Origin: a virus
Virus record (IMG/VR): IMGVR_UViG_3300014501_000022
Coordinates: 1-55,300 of that record
Length of the DNA stretch: 55,300 nucleotides
Reading direction: 5' to 3' (one strand)
Shown here piece after piece: positions 1 to 8,160 of this stretch (position 1 is the stretch's first letter; every line of letters begins with the position of its first letter). The notes under the pieces are model-generated. The model was not told the DNA's origin and ran no database searches. It worked only from the letters and a program-made list of their open reading frames with translations. The position numbers and the translations under genes are program-made.

Positions 1-267
1 CTTATCTCGGCACACGCTGATACTCTATTATCCCTTCGTTTAACAGATAGGGACGAGTTGGAAGTTAGCGACGTTGTTGAAATGACAGCTGCTACGATAG
101 CAATCCGTGATGACAAAGGCTGCCGCTTCACAATCGACGCATGCTTTGGCAAGATGTTAATGGCAGAGAGATTCGTCTCTCCGACCGTTGGTGGCATACC
201 TCTTAATCCTGGAGCGTTAGCATACGCGAAGGGAGAATCGTTTACCGGAACCGGAGGTACACCTTAA
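1..267 (+). CDS. Hypothetical protein, 5'-truncated by the window edge
   Basis: The frame is open from the first base to a TAA at 265-267, so the start lies outside the window. The only in-window start candidate is a TTG at 58 with no convincing ribosome-binding site. The visible C-terminal part is about 88 residues with no motif I recognise. Its stop overlaps the next start as TAATG, which suggests translational coupling. Confidence 0.6.
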   Translation, partial: LISAHADTLLSLRLTDRDELEVSDVVEMTAATIAIRDDKGCRFTIDACFGKMLMAERFVSPTVGGIPLNPGALAYAKGESFTGTGGTP

Positions 268-929
268 TGGCAACGTTATTAGCCGTATGGACAAAAGCAA
301 AAGAGTATACTACGCACTTCGTTATATCTGCAGCTATCCTTCTAGGGCTTGTTGGATTCGCTTCGCACCTAGAGACCGTACGACAACTTAATGAGCAGAT
401 CTACGCAATCAGTCACGCCAATAGTGCGCTGGTAGTATCTACTCCTCCTAAGAAGTCGGTCATCGATCATATCATCAATAAGAAGGTTTTACCGCCTGCA
501 CCGGTTCCTACTGATACAATCGGTTCTGTCGTAGAGATTGTTCAGAAGAGTACCGCATGTCCTCCTGTTGTAATCACCGTTCTAAAGAATGGTAATGTCG
601 TAAGTAATAACCCTAGTATCACGCAGATCATCTCAGAGAACTACCAAGACACTTTTACTGGGACTGATCTCATGTTACGTGGCGCCGGTCTTGTCTACGC
701 CGGTGAGAAAGGTTATAAAGTTAGCGGTGATTACGCTCTCCAAGCAAGCTATTGGAGAGTATGGCGTCTGTACCCCGACGTCACAGTCGCAGGGCACTCT
801 ATCGGTGGAGGTATCTCGTATCACCACGAATGGGGTATATTCAAGAATACATACGGAGGCCTAGGCTATTCCTATCACTGGAATGAAGGCTATTGGGGCC
901 CCTACGCCGCCGTATCAGTCAGATTTTAA
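267..929 (+). CDS. Membrane-anchored protein of unknown function
   Basis: 220 residues. Residues about 16-33 form one hydrophobic helix after a short basic N-terminus, so the protein is probably anchored in the inner membrane. A Pro-rich linker (about residues 75-82) leads to a C-terminal half rich in Gly, Tyr and Trp with alternating beta-type sequence, ending in Arg-Phe. That ending resembles outer-membrane beta-strand proteins, but no family is recognised. It is coupled to the preceding partial gene by TAATG. A lysis or envelope role is possible but unsupported. Confidence 0.6.
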   Translation: MATLLAVWTKAKEYTTHFVISAAILLGLVGFASHLETVRQLNEQIYAISHANSALVVSTPPKKSVIDHIINKKVLPPAPVPTDTIGSVVEIVQKSTACPPVVITVLKNGNVVSNNPSITQIISENYQDTFTGTDLMLRGAGLVYAGEKGYKVSGDYALQASYWRVWRLYPDVTVAGHSIGGGISYHHEWGIFKNTYGGLGYSYHWNEGYWGPYAAVSVRF

Positions 930-950
930 ATAAAAATTGAGAGGTAGTAA

Positions 951-2717
951 ATGTTTGTGCCCGAAGGCTTTTCATTAGAGATTTTCACCAAGAGATATGC
1001 ATTCACCGAGGAAGAGACGTGGCTAGAAGCTTGTGCTCGAGTCGCCCGACAAATCAGTGTCGCAGAGGCTCCTGAAAAACAGCGAATTTATCAAGATAAA
1101 TTTTTCGAAATTTTAACGAATAATTTATTTGTTCCTGGCGGAAGAATTTGGTACAACTCCGGTAGAGTTAATCCCCAACTGCTTAATTGCTTCGTTTTGG
1201 ATCCCAATAAGGATTCTCGCGAGGGCTGGGCTCGTTCTGCTTATAACATGATCGTTACCTCGATGACCGGTGGCGGTTGTGGAGACGACTTCTCTGACGT
1301 CCGTCCACGTGGTGCGGCCATTACAGGACAGAAGGGAGAAGCCCCTGGTGCCGTAGAGCTAATGAGACTGATTGATAGCTGCGCTAAGCCTGTTAAAGCT
1401 GGCGGCCAGCGTCGCGTTGCTTTGATGTTTAGTCTCGACTTAGATCATCCAGACGTAGAAGAGTTCTTAAACGCTAAGTTAACGAAGGGAGAGCTCTCTC
1501 ATGCTAATGTATCTGTAAGAAGTAAGCGCACCAAAGAGTTCATCAAAGCGGTTAAGAACGATGATATGTGGGAGCTTAGCTGGAAGGGTAAGTTCAAGAA
1601 GGAAGTAAAGGCTAAAGCTTTATGGGAAACCATTGTTCAGAATGCTTACAACTCCGCGGAACCGGGCTTCCTAAACTGGGAACTTGTCGAAGCCGAGAGC
1701 AATATATGGTACATTGAGCCTCTTGTAACGACAAACCCCTGTGGGGAAATAGCCTTGTCGGCCCATGATTGCTGTTGTCTAGGGCATATGGTGCTTCCAC
1801 GCTTCGTTAACAATGGAGAGGTGGACTGGCCATTGTTAGGTAATACTGTCAGAACTGCTGTCAGATTCCTCGATAATGTATTGACAGTTAACACTTATCC
1901 GCTCCCAGAGATGAAAGAGAAGTCGCACAATCTAAGAAGGATTGGATTGGGCACAACTGGCTTGGCAGATATGCTCGCTTTAATGGGACATCGTTATGGT
2001 TCTACGGCTGGAAATCAATTCGTCGACAAGCTCTTTAAGTTTATTTCTAAAGCAGCTTACGAAGCTTCTGTAATGTTGGCGGTTGAGAAGGGAGCATTTC
2101 CTCTTTGTGTTCCCGAAAAGCATATCGAGTCCGGTTTTATGAAGAGAATGCCTGAGAAGATTAGATCTCTAGTTTTAGAGCATGGTATTAGAAATTGCGC
2201 GATTTTGACACAAGCGCCAACAGGTACTGTGTCAATTCTGTCAGGTAACTGTTCTAGCGGCATCGAGCCTATGTTTGCCCCGGCTTATGAGCGCAGATAT
2301 TGGGATAAGTCCGTTAGAAAGACCGAATTAGTATTTCACCCTCTTTTTGAGAAGTTTATGCAAGAGGGAAAGGACGTTAGTCACTTTGTCGGGTCACATG
2401 ATCTCTCGGTCCGCGATCACATGGAAGTTCAGAAGATTGTCCAGAAGTATACCGACAATGCTGTAAGCAAGACTATCAATATCCCAGAGGATTATCCTAT
2501 GGAAGATGTCGCCAAGCTATGGATGGAGTTCTTACCTCACCTTAAGGGGACGACATTCTATAGAGAGAATACTCGTGGCTTCGTTAAAGAAGATGGTACA
2601 GTTGAAGAGCCGCCGCTTAAAGCGATTCCTTTAAAGGAAGCAAAAGCGCGATTTAAAGAGGCTCACACAATAAATACTATTGAGACAGATTGCTCAAAAG
2701 GAATATGCTCTATTTAA
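951..2717 (+). CDS. nrdJ: Class II (adenosylcobalamin-dependent) ribonucleoside reductase
   Basis: 588 residues. The enzyme reduces ribonucleotides to deoxyribonucleotides for phage DNA synthesis, using adenosylcobalamin as radical source. Visible family marks are the NPCGE finger-loop motif with the thiyl-radical Cys near residue 264, a GGGCGDDFS segment near residues 107-115, a PTGTVS phosphate-binding motif near residue 423, and a C-terminal redox pair C581/C586. No NrdB-like small subunit lies nearby, which fits class II rather than class I. A GAGAGG ribosome-binding site precedes ATG 951. The gene implies that the host makes or takes up B12. Confidence 0.93.
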   Translation: MFVPEGFSLEIFTKRYAFTEEETWLEACARVARQISVAEAPEKQRIYQDKFFEILTNNLFVPGGRIWYNSGRVNPQLLNCFVLDPNKDSREGWARSAYNMIVTSMTGGGCGDDFSDVRPRGAAITGQKGEAPGAVELMRLIDSCAKPVKAGGQRRVALMFSLDLDHPDVEEFLNAKLTKGELSHANVSVRSKRTKEFIKAVKNDDMWELSWKGKFKKEVKAKALWETIVQNAYNSAEPGFLNWELVEAESNIWYIEPLVTTNPCGEIALSAHDCCCLGHMVLPRFVNNGEVDWPLLGNTVRTAVRFLDNVLTVNTYPLPEMKEKSHNLRRIGLGTTGLADMLALMGHRYGSTAGNQFVDKLFKFISKAAYEASVMLAVEKGAFPLCVPEKHIESGFMKRMPEKIRSLVLEHGIRNCAILTQAPTGTVSILSGNCSSGIEPMFAPAYERRYWDKSVRKTELVFHPLFEKFMQEGKDVSHFVGSHDLSVRDHMEVQKIVQKYTDNAVSKTINIPEDYPMEDVAKLWMEFLPHLKGTTFYRENTRGFVKEDGTVEEPPLKAIPLKEAKARFKEAHTINTIETDCSKGICSI

Positions 2718-2761
2718 CCGGTCAGAATTAAAAGAAATCAGTGTAAAAGTCTTTGTACCGC

Positions 2762-2790
2762 TTGCTTTCTGTTTAGCAATATGTTATAAT
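2762..2790 (+). promoter_or_regulatory. Sigma70-type promoter upstream of the sigma-like gene
   Basis: A -35 box TTGCTT (2762-2767) and a perfect -10 box TATAAT (2785-2790) are separated by 17 bp in the 140-bp gap after nrdJ. This is the best host-type promoter in the window. It would transcribe the sigma-like gene at 2858 with a leader of about 60 nt. Confidence 0.8.
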
Positions 2791-2857
2791 AGTTAAGTAG
2801 TAAAGAAAAACCAAAGGCGACTCTTTGAAAGAGAGTCGGCGCGAAAGGGAGAATAGA

Positions 2858-3562
2858 ATGGAAGACACAGCTATTGCCGTTGCCCCAAAAGCTCACCGCC
2901 AGAGACTTGCGGATTTGAATGATACGGTATTACCGATCTTTCACGCCCGGGAAGCTCTCCAACTTCAGTTATCTACTGAAACAGATCCTGTCCTAGCTGA
3001 TTCTCTTAAAGAGAATATTCTCACGCTGAGGAATCAGATAGTTGACACAGTTATTTCGACCATGCCAGACTTTCTGGATGCGATCGTTTATAGCTGGAAT
3101 AATTCATTCTCGTACGATGAGGCTCACTCATACGTGCTTGAGAATCTGTTAGAATCCGTCCAAAGATATACAACGACGAAGAAGCCCTTCTGTCGTTTTA
3201 CTTCTTTCTTCTGGATGTATAACAAAAACCTCCTACGCAATAAACTAAAGAAGACTCGCGCTGCAAAGCGTGATCAAAGGAAGACTCATTCTCTGGACAC
3301 TTTAATTTCGTCTTGGGGCGAAGAGGATGACGCTACCCGTTACGATACTTTCGGTGTTGATGAGAATGTTTTTGAAGCGTACTCTGATAGAGCTGTCTTG
3401 AAAACTCTATATGATAACGGTACAGAGAAACAGAAACAAATTCTGGATAGACTATACGTGGGACATTCCCAAAGCGATATCGCAAAAGAGCTTGGAGTAA
3501 CAGGAACAAATATCAATACTGTTATTCGCAGACTCCGTAAGGATCTAGAGAAAATGATGTAA
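2858..3562 (+). CDS. Sigma-70-like transcription factor (regions 2 and 4)
   Basis: 234 residues, probably redirecting RNA polymerase to phage promoters. The middle (about residues 75-150) resembles sigma region 2, with an aromatic-rich helix (FTSFFWMYNKN) followed by a basic segment. The last 55 residues are a clear region 4 helix-turn-helix (SQSDIAKELGVTGTNINTVI). I chose ATG 2858, preceded by AAAGGGAG, over the upstream in-frame TTG at 2825. The gene sits alone behind a consensus host promoter, suggesting early expression. Family membership rests on pattern only and is clearest for region 4. Confidence 0.72.
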   Translation: MEDTAIAVAPKAHRQRLADLNDTVLPIFHAREALQLQLSTETDPVLADSLKENILTLRNQIVDTVISTMPDFLDAIVYSWNNSFSYDEAHSYVLENLLESVQRYTTTKKPFCRFTSFFWMYNKNLLRNKLKKTRAAKRDQRKTHSLDTLISSWGEEDDATRYDTFGVDENVFEAYSDRAVLKTLYDNGTEKQKQILDRLYVGHSQSDIAKELGVTGTNINTVIRRLRKDLEKMM

Positions 3563-3585
3563 GATGTTTCATAGGAGATTATAAT

Positions 3586-3876
3586 ATGACAATGTTTTTA
3601 CTAGGTGGTGCTTCCGCTCTTGCTCTCGCAGGTCTTTTGTATTGGGCGTGGACTGAAACAGAGACTACCGTCGAAGCAGATTTTCTCGCAGACGAAGCCG
3701 CTCTTAAGGCATACCTCGCTAGCCTGGAAGCTGAGCTATCCGCGAAGTATGACGCGATTAGCACCCAGCTGAAAACGGAAGCAGATGAGTTAGCAGTCAA
3801 GGGTCTTACCGGAGCTGCCTCAGGACTTACAGAAGTCCTCGCTGCAATTCAAGCGGAATTAGCAAAGCTAAGCTAA
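3586..3876 (+). CDS. Small membrane protein with a coiled-coil tail
   Basis: 96 residues. Residues 3-22 are a transmembrane helix. The rest is an Ala/Glu/Leu-rich amphipathic helix likely to form a coiled coil. AGGAG lies upstream of the ATG. A lysis-associated or virion-associated role is possible from the architecture, but no family is recognised. It immediately precedes the glycine-rich fibre-like gene. Confidence 0.6.
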   Translation: MTMFLLGGASALALAGLLYWAWTETETTVEADFLADEAALKAYLASLEAELSAKYDAISTQLKTEADELAVKGLTGAASGLTEVLAAIQAELAKLS

Positions 3877-3877
3877 A

Positions 3878-4963
3878 ATGGCATTACTTAATGTTCAAGT
3901 CTTAACGCTAGCGACAGCTACGCAACCCGTCCAAGAAACATTTACGATGGGTGCTGTCGCACCCTTCACGTTCACAACCTCATCGCTACCCGTTGTTATC
4001 CCTGGAGTACTTACTACGCAAACAGGGACAGTAGCTGTTGTTAACGGCTCTGCAGTGGTAATAGGTACGGGGACAACCTTCTCTGCACTAACGATAGGCA
4101 GTCAAGTTCAATTCCCTAGCCAGCCAGGCGGAGTATATCATATACAGTCAATAGCGAGCGACACCTCTTTAACGCTAACGACATCCTATACAGGTACAGC
4201 GAACCCCTCAACACAGTTGTTGTTACAGTACGTCTACGTCTCTACTGCTCCTGTAGGCTTCCAGTATACCGCTAACTTCGCAACGGGACTTCTCACCTTC
4301 CCTGCTACATCCGCTAACATAACCTTTGTAGTCGCCTACAACGCGACGTTCTACACTCCTACGGTAGGAGCGGCGAGCGCCCTCATAGAGATGTGGGGCG
4401 GCGGAGGACAAGGTGGATATGCTCTAGGCGGTCTCCCTATCACCTATTCAGTAGGTTCAGGAGGAGGTTCAGGCGGCTACGCTAGCTACTTCTTACCTTC
4501 TCTAGCGGGTCCGTATCAGATAGGTATAGGAACTGGTGGAGGCACCGCTGTACTTGGTTCTTCTCTCAACGGCGGCAACACCTTCTTTAACACCGGCTCT
4601 CTAATTATAACGGCGTATGGCGGTCTACAGGGTAACACAATACAAGTAGGCGCATCAGTCCCTCAGATAACCTTAGGGGGCCTCGGCGGAGTAATTTCAA
4701 CGAACGGTATATACAACGGCGCAGGCAACGCGGGAGAAGAAGGACTGATCCTATCTGGATCCTTTATAAAGGGAGGAGCTGGTGGCGCGACCGCTTTAGG
4801 TGGCGCAGGTGCCTCTCTAGGGATAACTGGAACAGGGAATGGCAATAACGCCATAGCTAATACTGGATCAGGCGGCGGCGGTGGCATCAACACAAATATT
4901 ACAAGTCTTGCATTAGGTGGGTTAGGCTCAGCTGGTGTGATGATCGTTTCAGAGTATCAGTAA
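3878..4963 (+). CDS. Glycine-rich tail fibre / receptor-binding-type protein
   Basis: 361 residues. The N-terminal third carries a beta-rich segment ([20 protein letters not shown] followed by [10 protein letters not shown]) of a kind common in phage tail proteins. From about residue 165 the sequence is a Gly-rich domain with many GGG and GGxG runs, ending in a [15 protein letters not shown] strand typical of fibre-tip Gly-rich domains. Such tips usually bind host receptors. The gene starts one base after the previous stop. The adhesin role is inferred from family resemblance. Confidence 0.7.
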   Translation: MALLNVQVLTLATATQPVQETFTMGAVAPFTFTTSSLPVVIPGVLTTQTGTVAVVNGSAVVIGTGTTFSALTIGSQVQFPSQPGGVYHIQSIASDTSLTLTTSYTGTANPSTQLLLQYVYVSTAPVGFQYTANFATGLLTFPATSANITFVVAYNATFYTPTVGAASALIEMWGGGGQGGYALGGLPITYSVGSGGGSGGYASYFLPSLAGPYQIGIGTGGGTAVLGSSLNGGNTFFNTGSLIITAYGGLQGNTIQVGASVPQITLGGLGGVISTNGIYNGAGNAGEEGLILSGSFIKGGAGGATALGGAGASLGITGTGNGNNAIANTGSGGGGGINTNITSLALGGLGSAGVMIVSEYQ

Positions 4964-4986
4964 ATAAAACAGTAGGAGTAATAGCA

Positions 4987-5205
4987 ATGCGCGGAAAAGT
5001 GAAGTGGTTCAATAATCAGAAGGGGTTTGGATTCATCACCCCCGAAGATGGTAGTAAGGATGTCTTCGTACATCACACCTCCATCAAGATGGAAGGATAC
5101 AAGACTCTCGCTGAGAAGCAGGACGTTGAGTATGACCTTGAGCAGTCAGACAAGGGGCCTCGTGCGGTTAACGTACGCACCCTTGTAGCTGTAGCGGCTC
5201 GTTAA
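4987..5205 (+). CDS. csp: Cold-shock-domain nucleic-acid-binding protein
   Basis: 72 residues, the normal length for the CspA family. It has the RNP1 motif KGFGFI (residues 12-17) and the RNP2 motif DVFVHH (residues 25-30) of a five-stranded OB fold that binds single-stranded RNA and DNA. In a phage it may act as an RNA chaperone or antiterminator. It has an upstream AGGAG and is followed by a strong hairpin at 5211-5240. Confidence 0.95.
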   Translation: MRGKVKWFNNQKGFGFITPEDGSKDVFVHHTSIKMEGYKTLAEKQDVEYDLEQSDKGPRAVNVRTLVAVAAR

Positions 5206-5210
5206 TAATC

Positions 5211-5240
5211 AGGAGCCTAGGTGTAAAAGCCTAGGCTCCT
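5211..5240 (+). terminator. Strong hairpin after the cold-shock gene
   Basis: An 11-bp perfect stem (5211-5221 with 5230-5240) closes an 8-nt loop. No U-tract follows, so it may be a processing or stabilising hairpin rather than a classic intrinsic terminator. The next start codon is only 5 nt downstream, so the hairpin could also mask the next gene's ribosome-binding region. Confidence 0.55.
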
Positions 5241-5244
5241 ACTT

Positions 5245-5724
5245 ATGAATATTTTAGAATTAGTCGAAAAGTACGGTCTTGAAGTTACAAAGCAGGGCAA
5301 TCTATACGTAACTTACTGCCCTTTCCACAAAGATGAACACAGACCTAACTTTACCATCTACGAAGAAACCGATAGCTACTACTGCTACACGTGCAGTAAA
5401 GGTGGTGACGCGATCGATTTCTTTGCACGCATGGAGAAGATTCCTTACGCCCAAGCGCAGCATCGTCTATATAGCGACCTTTCTTCATTACGAGATAAGA
5501 TCAATAAGGTCAAGACACCTAAGTCGTATAACGATGTCGTCAATCTCCAAGCGAGTAAGCTTCTACGTTCGGCTGCTTATTCTCAACCTAGTAGATTGGG
5601 TGAAATAATGAAGGTGATGATGCACGTAGATGATACGTTAGTTCGCGATATAACGCAAGACGAAGCTATTAATTTGATCTCTGAGGTAAGCTCCCGATTA
5701 AACGCTATAGCTCAAAGTGTATAA
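5245..5724 (+). CDS. CHC2-type zinc-finger domain of a split DNA primase
   Basis: 159 residues matching the N-terminal zinc-binding domain of DnaG primases. The ligands are C25, H28, C47 and C50 (CPFH and CYTC), followed by the usual GGDAIDFFAR segment. There is no Toprim domain here. A separate Toprim protein lies at 23465, so the two probably form one two-part primase that makes primers for the phage DNA polymerase. The remaining about 90 residues are helical and unassigned. Confidence 0.85.
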   Translation: MNILELVEKYGLEVTKQGNLYVTYCPFHKDEHRPNFTIYEETDSYYCYTCSKGGDAIDFFARMEKIPYAQAQHRLYSDLSSLRDKINKVKTPKSYNDVVNLQASKLLRSAAYSQPSRLGEIMKVMMHVDDTLVRDITQDEAINLISEVSSRLNAIAQSV

Positions 5725-5725
5725 G
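5714..5725 (+). promoter_or_regulatory. Candidate phage promoter element (AAAGTG plus -10-like TATAAG)
   Basis: AAAGTG followed by TATAAG lies at the end of the zinc-finger gene, 37 nt before queC. Similar AAAGTG or AGTG plus AT-rich hexamers occur upstream of genes at 28899 and 38897 and, on the minus strand, 54342. No -35 box is evident. Confidence 0.3.
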
Positions 5726-5761
5726 ATATGAGTAGCACAAATAAACGATAAGGATCATTAA

Positions 5762-6445
5762 ATGAAAACAATCTTAATTTACAGTGGTGGGCTAGACTCT
5801 ACAGCGCTTCTATATCAGTTGAAGGCAGAAGGCCGTGAAGTAAAGACGTTGTCCATCAATTATGGGCAGAAGCACATCAAGGAGCTTACCGCAGCGAAGT
5901 ATATCACCTCGAATCTAGATGTAGAGCATCGGATCGTAGATCTTTCCAGTCTCCGACCCCTCCTAGGAGGTAGTTCTCAGACAGACGATGCTGTAGCCGT
6001 TCCTGATGGCCATTACGCTGAAGAGGTTATGAAGAAGACTATCGTTTCGAACAGAAACATGTTAATGCTCGCAGTCGCAGGGGCGTGGGCAATCTCTTCG
6101 AGATACGATACTATCGCGTACGCGGCGCATGCCGGCGACCATGCAATCTACCCAGATTGCAGAGAAGAGTTCGTTAGACCGCTTAACGAAGCGATGCAGA
6201 ACGCCGACTGGCATAAGGTTTCGATCGAAAGACCCTTTATCAATACAACGAAGGCCGGTATCGTTAAGGTCGGCAGTAAGTTGAGCGTACCCTTCGCACA
6301 GACGTGGAGTTGTTATAAGGGCGGGGATAAGCATTGCGGAACATGTGGAACTTGTTACGAGAGACGTGAAGCGTTCATCGAAGCAGGTGTTAAGGATCCG
6401 ACTCCATATCTAGACGCAACGACTACATTCTCCGTGCCAGCGTAA
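5762..6445 (+). CDS. queC: QueC, 7-cyano-7-deazaguanine (preQ0) synthase
   Basis: 227 residues, full family length. QueC uses ATP and ammonia to convert 7-carboxy-7-deazaguanine to preQ0. The PP-loop SGGLDST is at residues 8-14. The C-terminal zinc site is CxGGDKHCGTCGTC, giving four cysteines. The SNRNMLML and AAHAGDHAIYPDCR segments are typical of the family. AAGGA lies upstream. With folE2, queD and queE elsewhere in the window it completes preQ0 synthesis, and DpdA at 22690 gives a use for the product in DNA. Confidence 0.96.
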   Translation: MKTILIYSGGLDSTALLYQLKAEGREVKTLSINYGQKHIKELTAAKYITSNLDVEHRIVDLSSLRPLLGGSSQTDDAVAVPDGHYAEEVMKKTIVSNRNMLMLAVAGAWAISSRYDTIAYAAHAGDHAIYPDCREEFVRPLNEAMQNADWHKVSIERPFINTTKAGIVKVGSKLSVPFAQTWSCYKGGDKHCGTCGTCYERREAFIEAGVKDPTPYLDATTTFSVPA

Positions 6446-6446
6446 T

Positions 6447-6635
6447 ATGAAACATATTTATGTAGTAGAGTATGGAGATGGGACTGATTGTATGTTTGTC
6501 AAATCAGATCATATCCGCAAGGTACGTTCTTATGTTAAAGCGCACCTACTTAAAATAGAGGGGATGTCTACCGCAGATCTAGAAGACATACTATCAGATA
6601 CGTTCATTGGAAGAATTAAAGTCGAAGAGGTTTAA
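6447..6635 (+). CDS. Small hypothetical protein
   Basis: 62 residues, starting one base after the queC stop. It has a beta-type N-terminus (MKHIYVVEYGDG) and a helical acidic C-terminus. No family recognised. Tight packing with queC and the next gene suggests one transcript. Confidence 0.6.
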   Translation: MKHIYVVEYGDGTDCMFVKSDHIRKVRSYVKAHLLKIEGMSTADLEDILSDTFIGRIKVEEV

Positions 6636-6637
6636 TC

Positions 6638-6886
6638 ATGAAAGCTACAATCACTAAGAGTTATTCACGTAAGTTAAGCGCAGGAGCACCTCACTATACT
6701 TCCGAAGAATTTTCAACTCGCTTAGAAAAGGAAGTAGAGTATACTACGAAAGAGGAGTTTCTTTCGGAGACAGACAAGATCGCCGCGCAAGTTAAGTCTC
6801 TTACCCTGCGTGACCTTGAGAAGTACTCGGAAGTTATTAAGCTTTCAAAGCCGAATAACCCTGTACAAGTAGAGGACAGAGCCTAA
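6638..6886 (+). CDS. Small hypothetical phage protein
   Basis: 82 residues, Lys/Glu-rich. The opening pattern (alternating strand residues, then YTSEEFSTRLEKEVEY) resembles small hypothetical proteins common among phage replication genes, but I cannot name a family. Its stop overlaps the next start (TAATG). Confidence 0.6.
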   Translation: MKATITKSYSRKLSAGAPHYTSEEFSTRLEKEVEYTTKEEFLSETDKIAAQVKSLTLRDLEKYSEVIKLSKPNNPVQVEDRA

Positions 6887-7434
6887 TGATTCCTTACGAA
6901 AAGTATTCGGAGCTGCGGAAAGAGATGTCGACTATCCGGATTGATCTCGATAGTGACCCCGCATCAACGGGTATCGGCCAATTAAATTCGAAGATTGCAG
7001 AAGTGCATGCTTTGAAAGACAGAGTAGCTTCTATTATGGCGGAAGCTATCGCTAACGTATCTGAACGTAGTCGTACGCATCAAGAAGCGAAGATGCTATA
7101 CGAAGCTAAGTTTGACGCTATCCTTAATAGTGATAGGCTCGTTCAGGAGCTGAAGTCCGAGGGGTTACGCCGAGCTGCTTGTAACGCAAAGCTCCCTGAT
7201 GAGTATGCGCGTGTTAACGCGACAGAAATTGATCTCAACGATGCAGAGAGTTTCCAGAAGTTAGTACAGGCTAAGTATAACCTACTCGATAGCGCCAATA
7301 CTAACATCTCTAGACAGATCTCCGTTATTCAGTTACAAGTTGATATCGGTGATATCAACAGAGCAGCAGCAAGTCCTTTCCGTGAGCGTACAGTGGGGAT
7401 TCGCCGATCTACGCCGATTGACGAAACAGCATAA
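6886..7434 (+). CDS. Helical hypothetical protein
   Basis: 182 residues, predominantly helical with coiled-coil potential. Its first 24 residues (MI-YEK, RK, DLDSD) match the opening of the protein at 10766, suggesting a shared N-terminal module. It is translationally coupled on both sides by TAATG. No enzymatic motif was found. Confidence 0.65.
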   Translation: MIPYEKYSELRKEMSTIRIDLDSDPASTGIGQLNSKIAEVHALKDRVASIMAEAIANVSERSRTHQEAKMLYEAKFDAILNSDRLVQELKSEGLRRAACNAKLPDEYARVNATEIDLNDAESFQKLVQAKYNLLDSANTNISRQISVIQLQVDIGDINRAAASPFRERTVGIRRSTPIDETA

Positions 7435-7625
7435 TGCCAAGAATAGGTCTGCGGGCTTTAGGGGTTAACTTAGACTCTATTAAAGATATGACTATCAAGG
7501 AAGTATATGGTTCTGGTATAGTATCTGTTCCGGAATGTAACAAACGATTCTGGAAGCTCATAAAAGAAAAGAATCTAAAAGTAAAGCTACAAGTTACTAG
7601 TAATAAAAAGTCGCAGGCTGTGTAA
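7434..7625 (+). CDS. Small basic hypothetical protein
   Basis: 63 residues, Lys-rich C-terminal half. The TAATG overlap with the upstream gene supports translation. No recognised motif. Confidence 0.55.
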   Translation: MPRIGLRALGVNLDSIKDMTIKEVYGSGIVSVPECNKRFWKLIKEKNLKVKLQVTSNKKSQAV

Positions 7626-7663
7626 AATTAATCATAGAGAAAATCTAGGAGGTAGTAAAGAGT

Positions 7664-8095
7664 ATGGGATTTAAAATTCAGAAGACGAAGGGTGTAGAAG
7701 ATGGAGTGTATGACGCAGTATTGTCAGACATTCAGAGTGCGAAGGGCGCGTTCGGTCCTTGCCTGAAGTTCTTCTTCCGCATCAATGGCGGCGCAAATGA
7801 CGGTACCGAAGTATCAATGATTCGCCCGGCGAAGCTCGTCCCAGGCAATAAGCTAGACAAGACGCTACAGAGTCTAGGTATCGATACATCTGCCGTCGAA
7901 GACGAATTAGATGTAGACGTTCTCTTGAATAAGAACGTTCAAGTTACTGTCGAGTCAAAGACTAGTGAGAAGGGTAAGGTGTTCGCTAACGTTACGGAAG
8001 TCCGCATTAGCAAGGCGAACAAGACGTCGTCAGCCCCAAAGGCTGCGGCTCCTGCACCAATCCGCGAAGTTGCTGTAGACGACGTACCCTTTTAA
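7664..8095 (+). CDS. ssb: Single-stranded DNA-binding-like protein
   Basis: 143 residues. The N-terminal about 110 residues look like a beta-rich OB-type domain. A disordered Ala/Pro linker leads to an acidic tip DDVPF, the signature C-terminus of bacterial SSB proteins that recruits partner proteins. It stands alone, with an AGGAGG ribosome-binding site, immediately before recA and ends in a palindromic hairpin. The SSB assignment rests on the tail and context. The fold family is not certain. Confidence 0.72.
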   Translation: MGFKIQKTKGVEDGVYDAVLSDIQSAKGAFGPCLKFFFRINGGANDGTEVSMIRPAKLVPGNKLDKTLQSLGIDTSAVEDELDVDVLLNKNVQVTVESKTSEKGKVFANVTEVRISKANKTSSAPKAAAPAPIREVAVDDVPF

Positions 8096-8110
8096 TAGGG
8101 ATTCAAAACA

Positions 8111-8138
8111 GAGACGGCGGGAGCGCTCCCGCCGTCTC
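8111..8138. terminator. Perfect 28-nt GC-rich palindrome between ssb-like gene and recA
   Basis: Two 14-nt halves (8111-8124 and 8125-8138) are exact reverse complements with no unpaired loop. It lies in the only gap between these genes. A weak AT stretch follows but no clean U-tract, so it may act as a terminator or as a cruciform or protein-binding site. Confidence 0.6.
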
Positions 8139-8160
8139 ATATTGATTTATGGAGACAAAC

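Noticed and set aside
951-2717. Class I ribonucleotide reductase large subunit
   Set aside because: No small subunit gene is nearby and the length and motifs fit a class II enzyme.
8149-8160. ATG 8149 as the recA start
   Set aside because: It has no ribosome-binding site. GTG 8161 has GGAG at the right distance and gives a RecA-like N-terminus.
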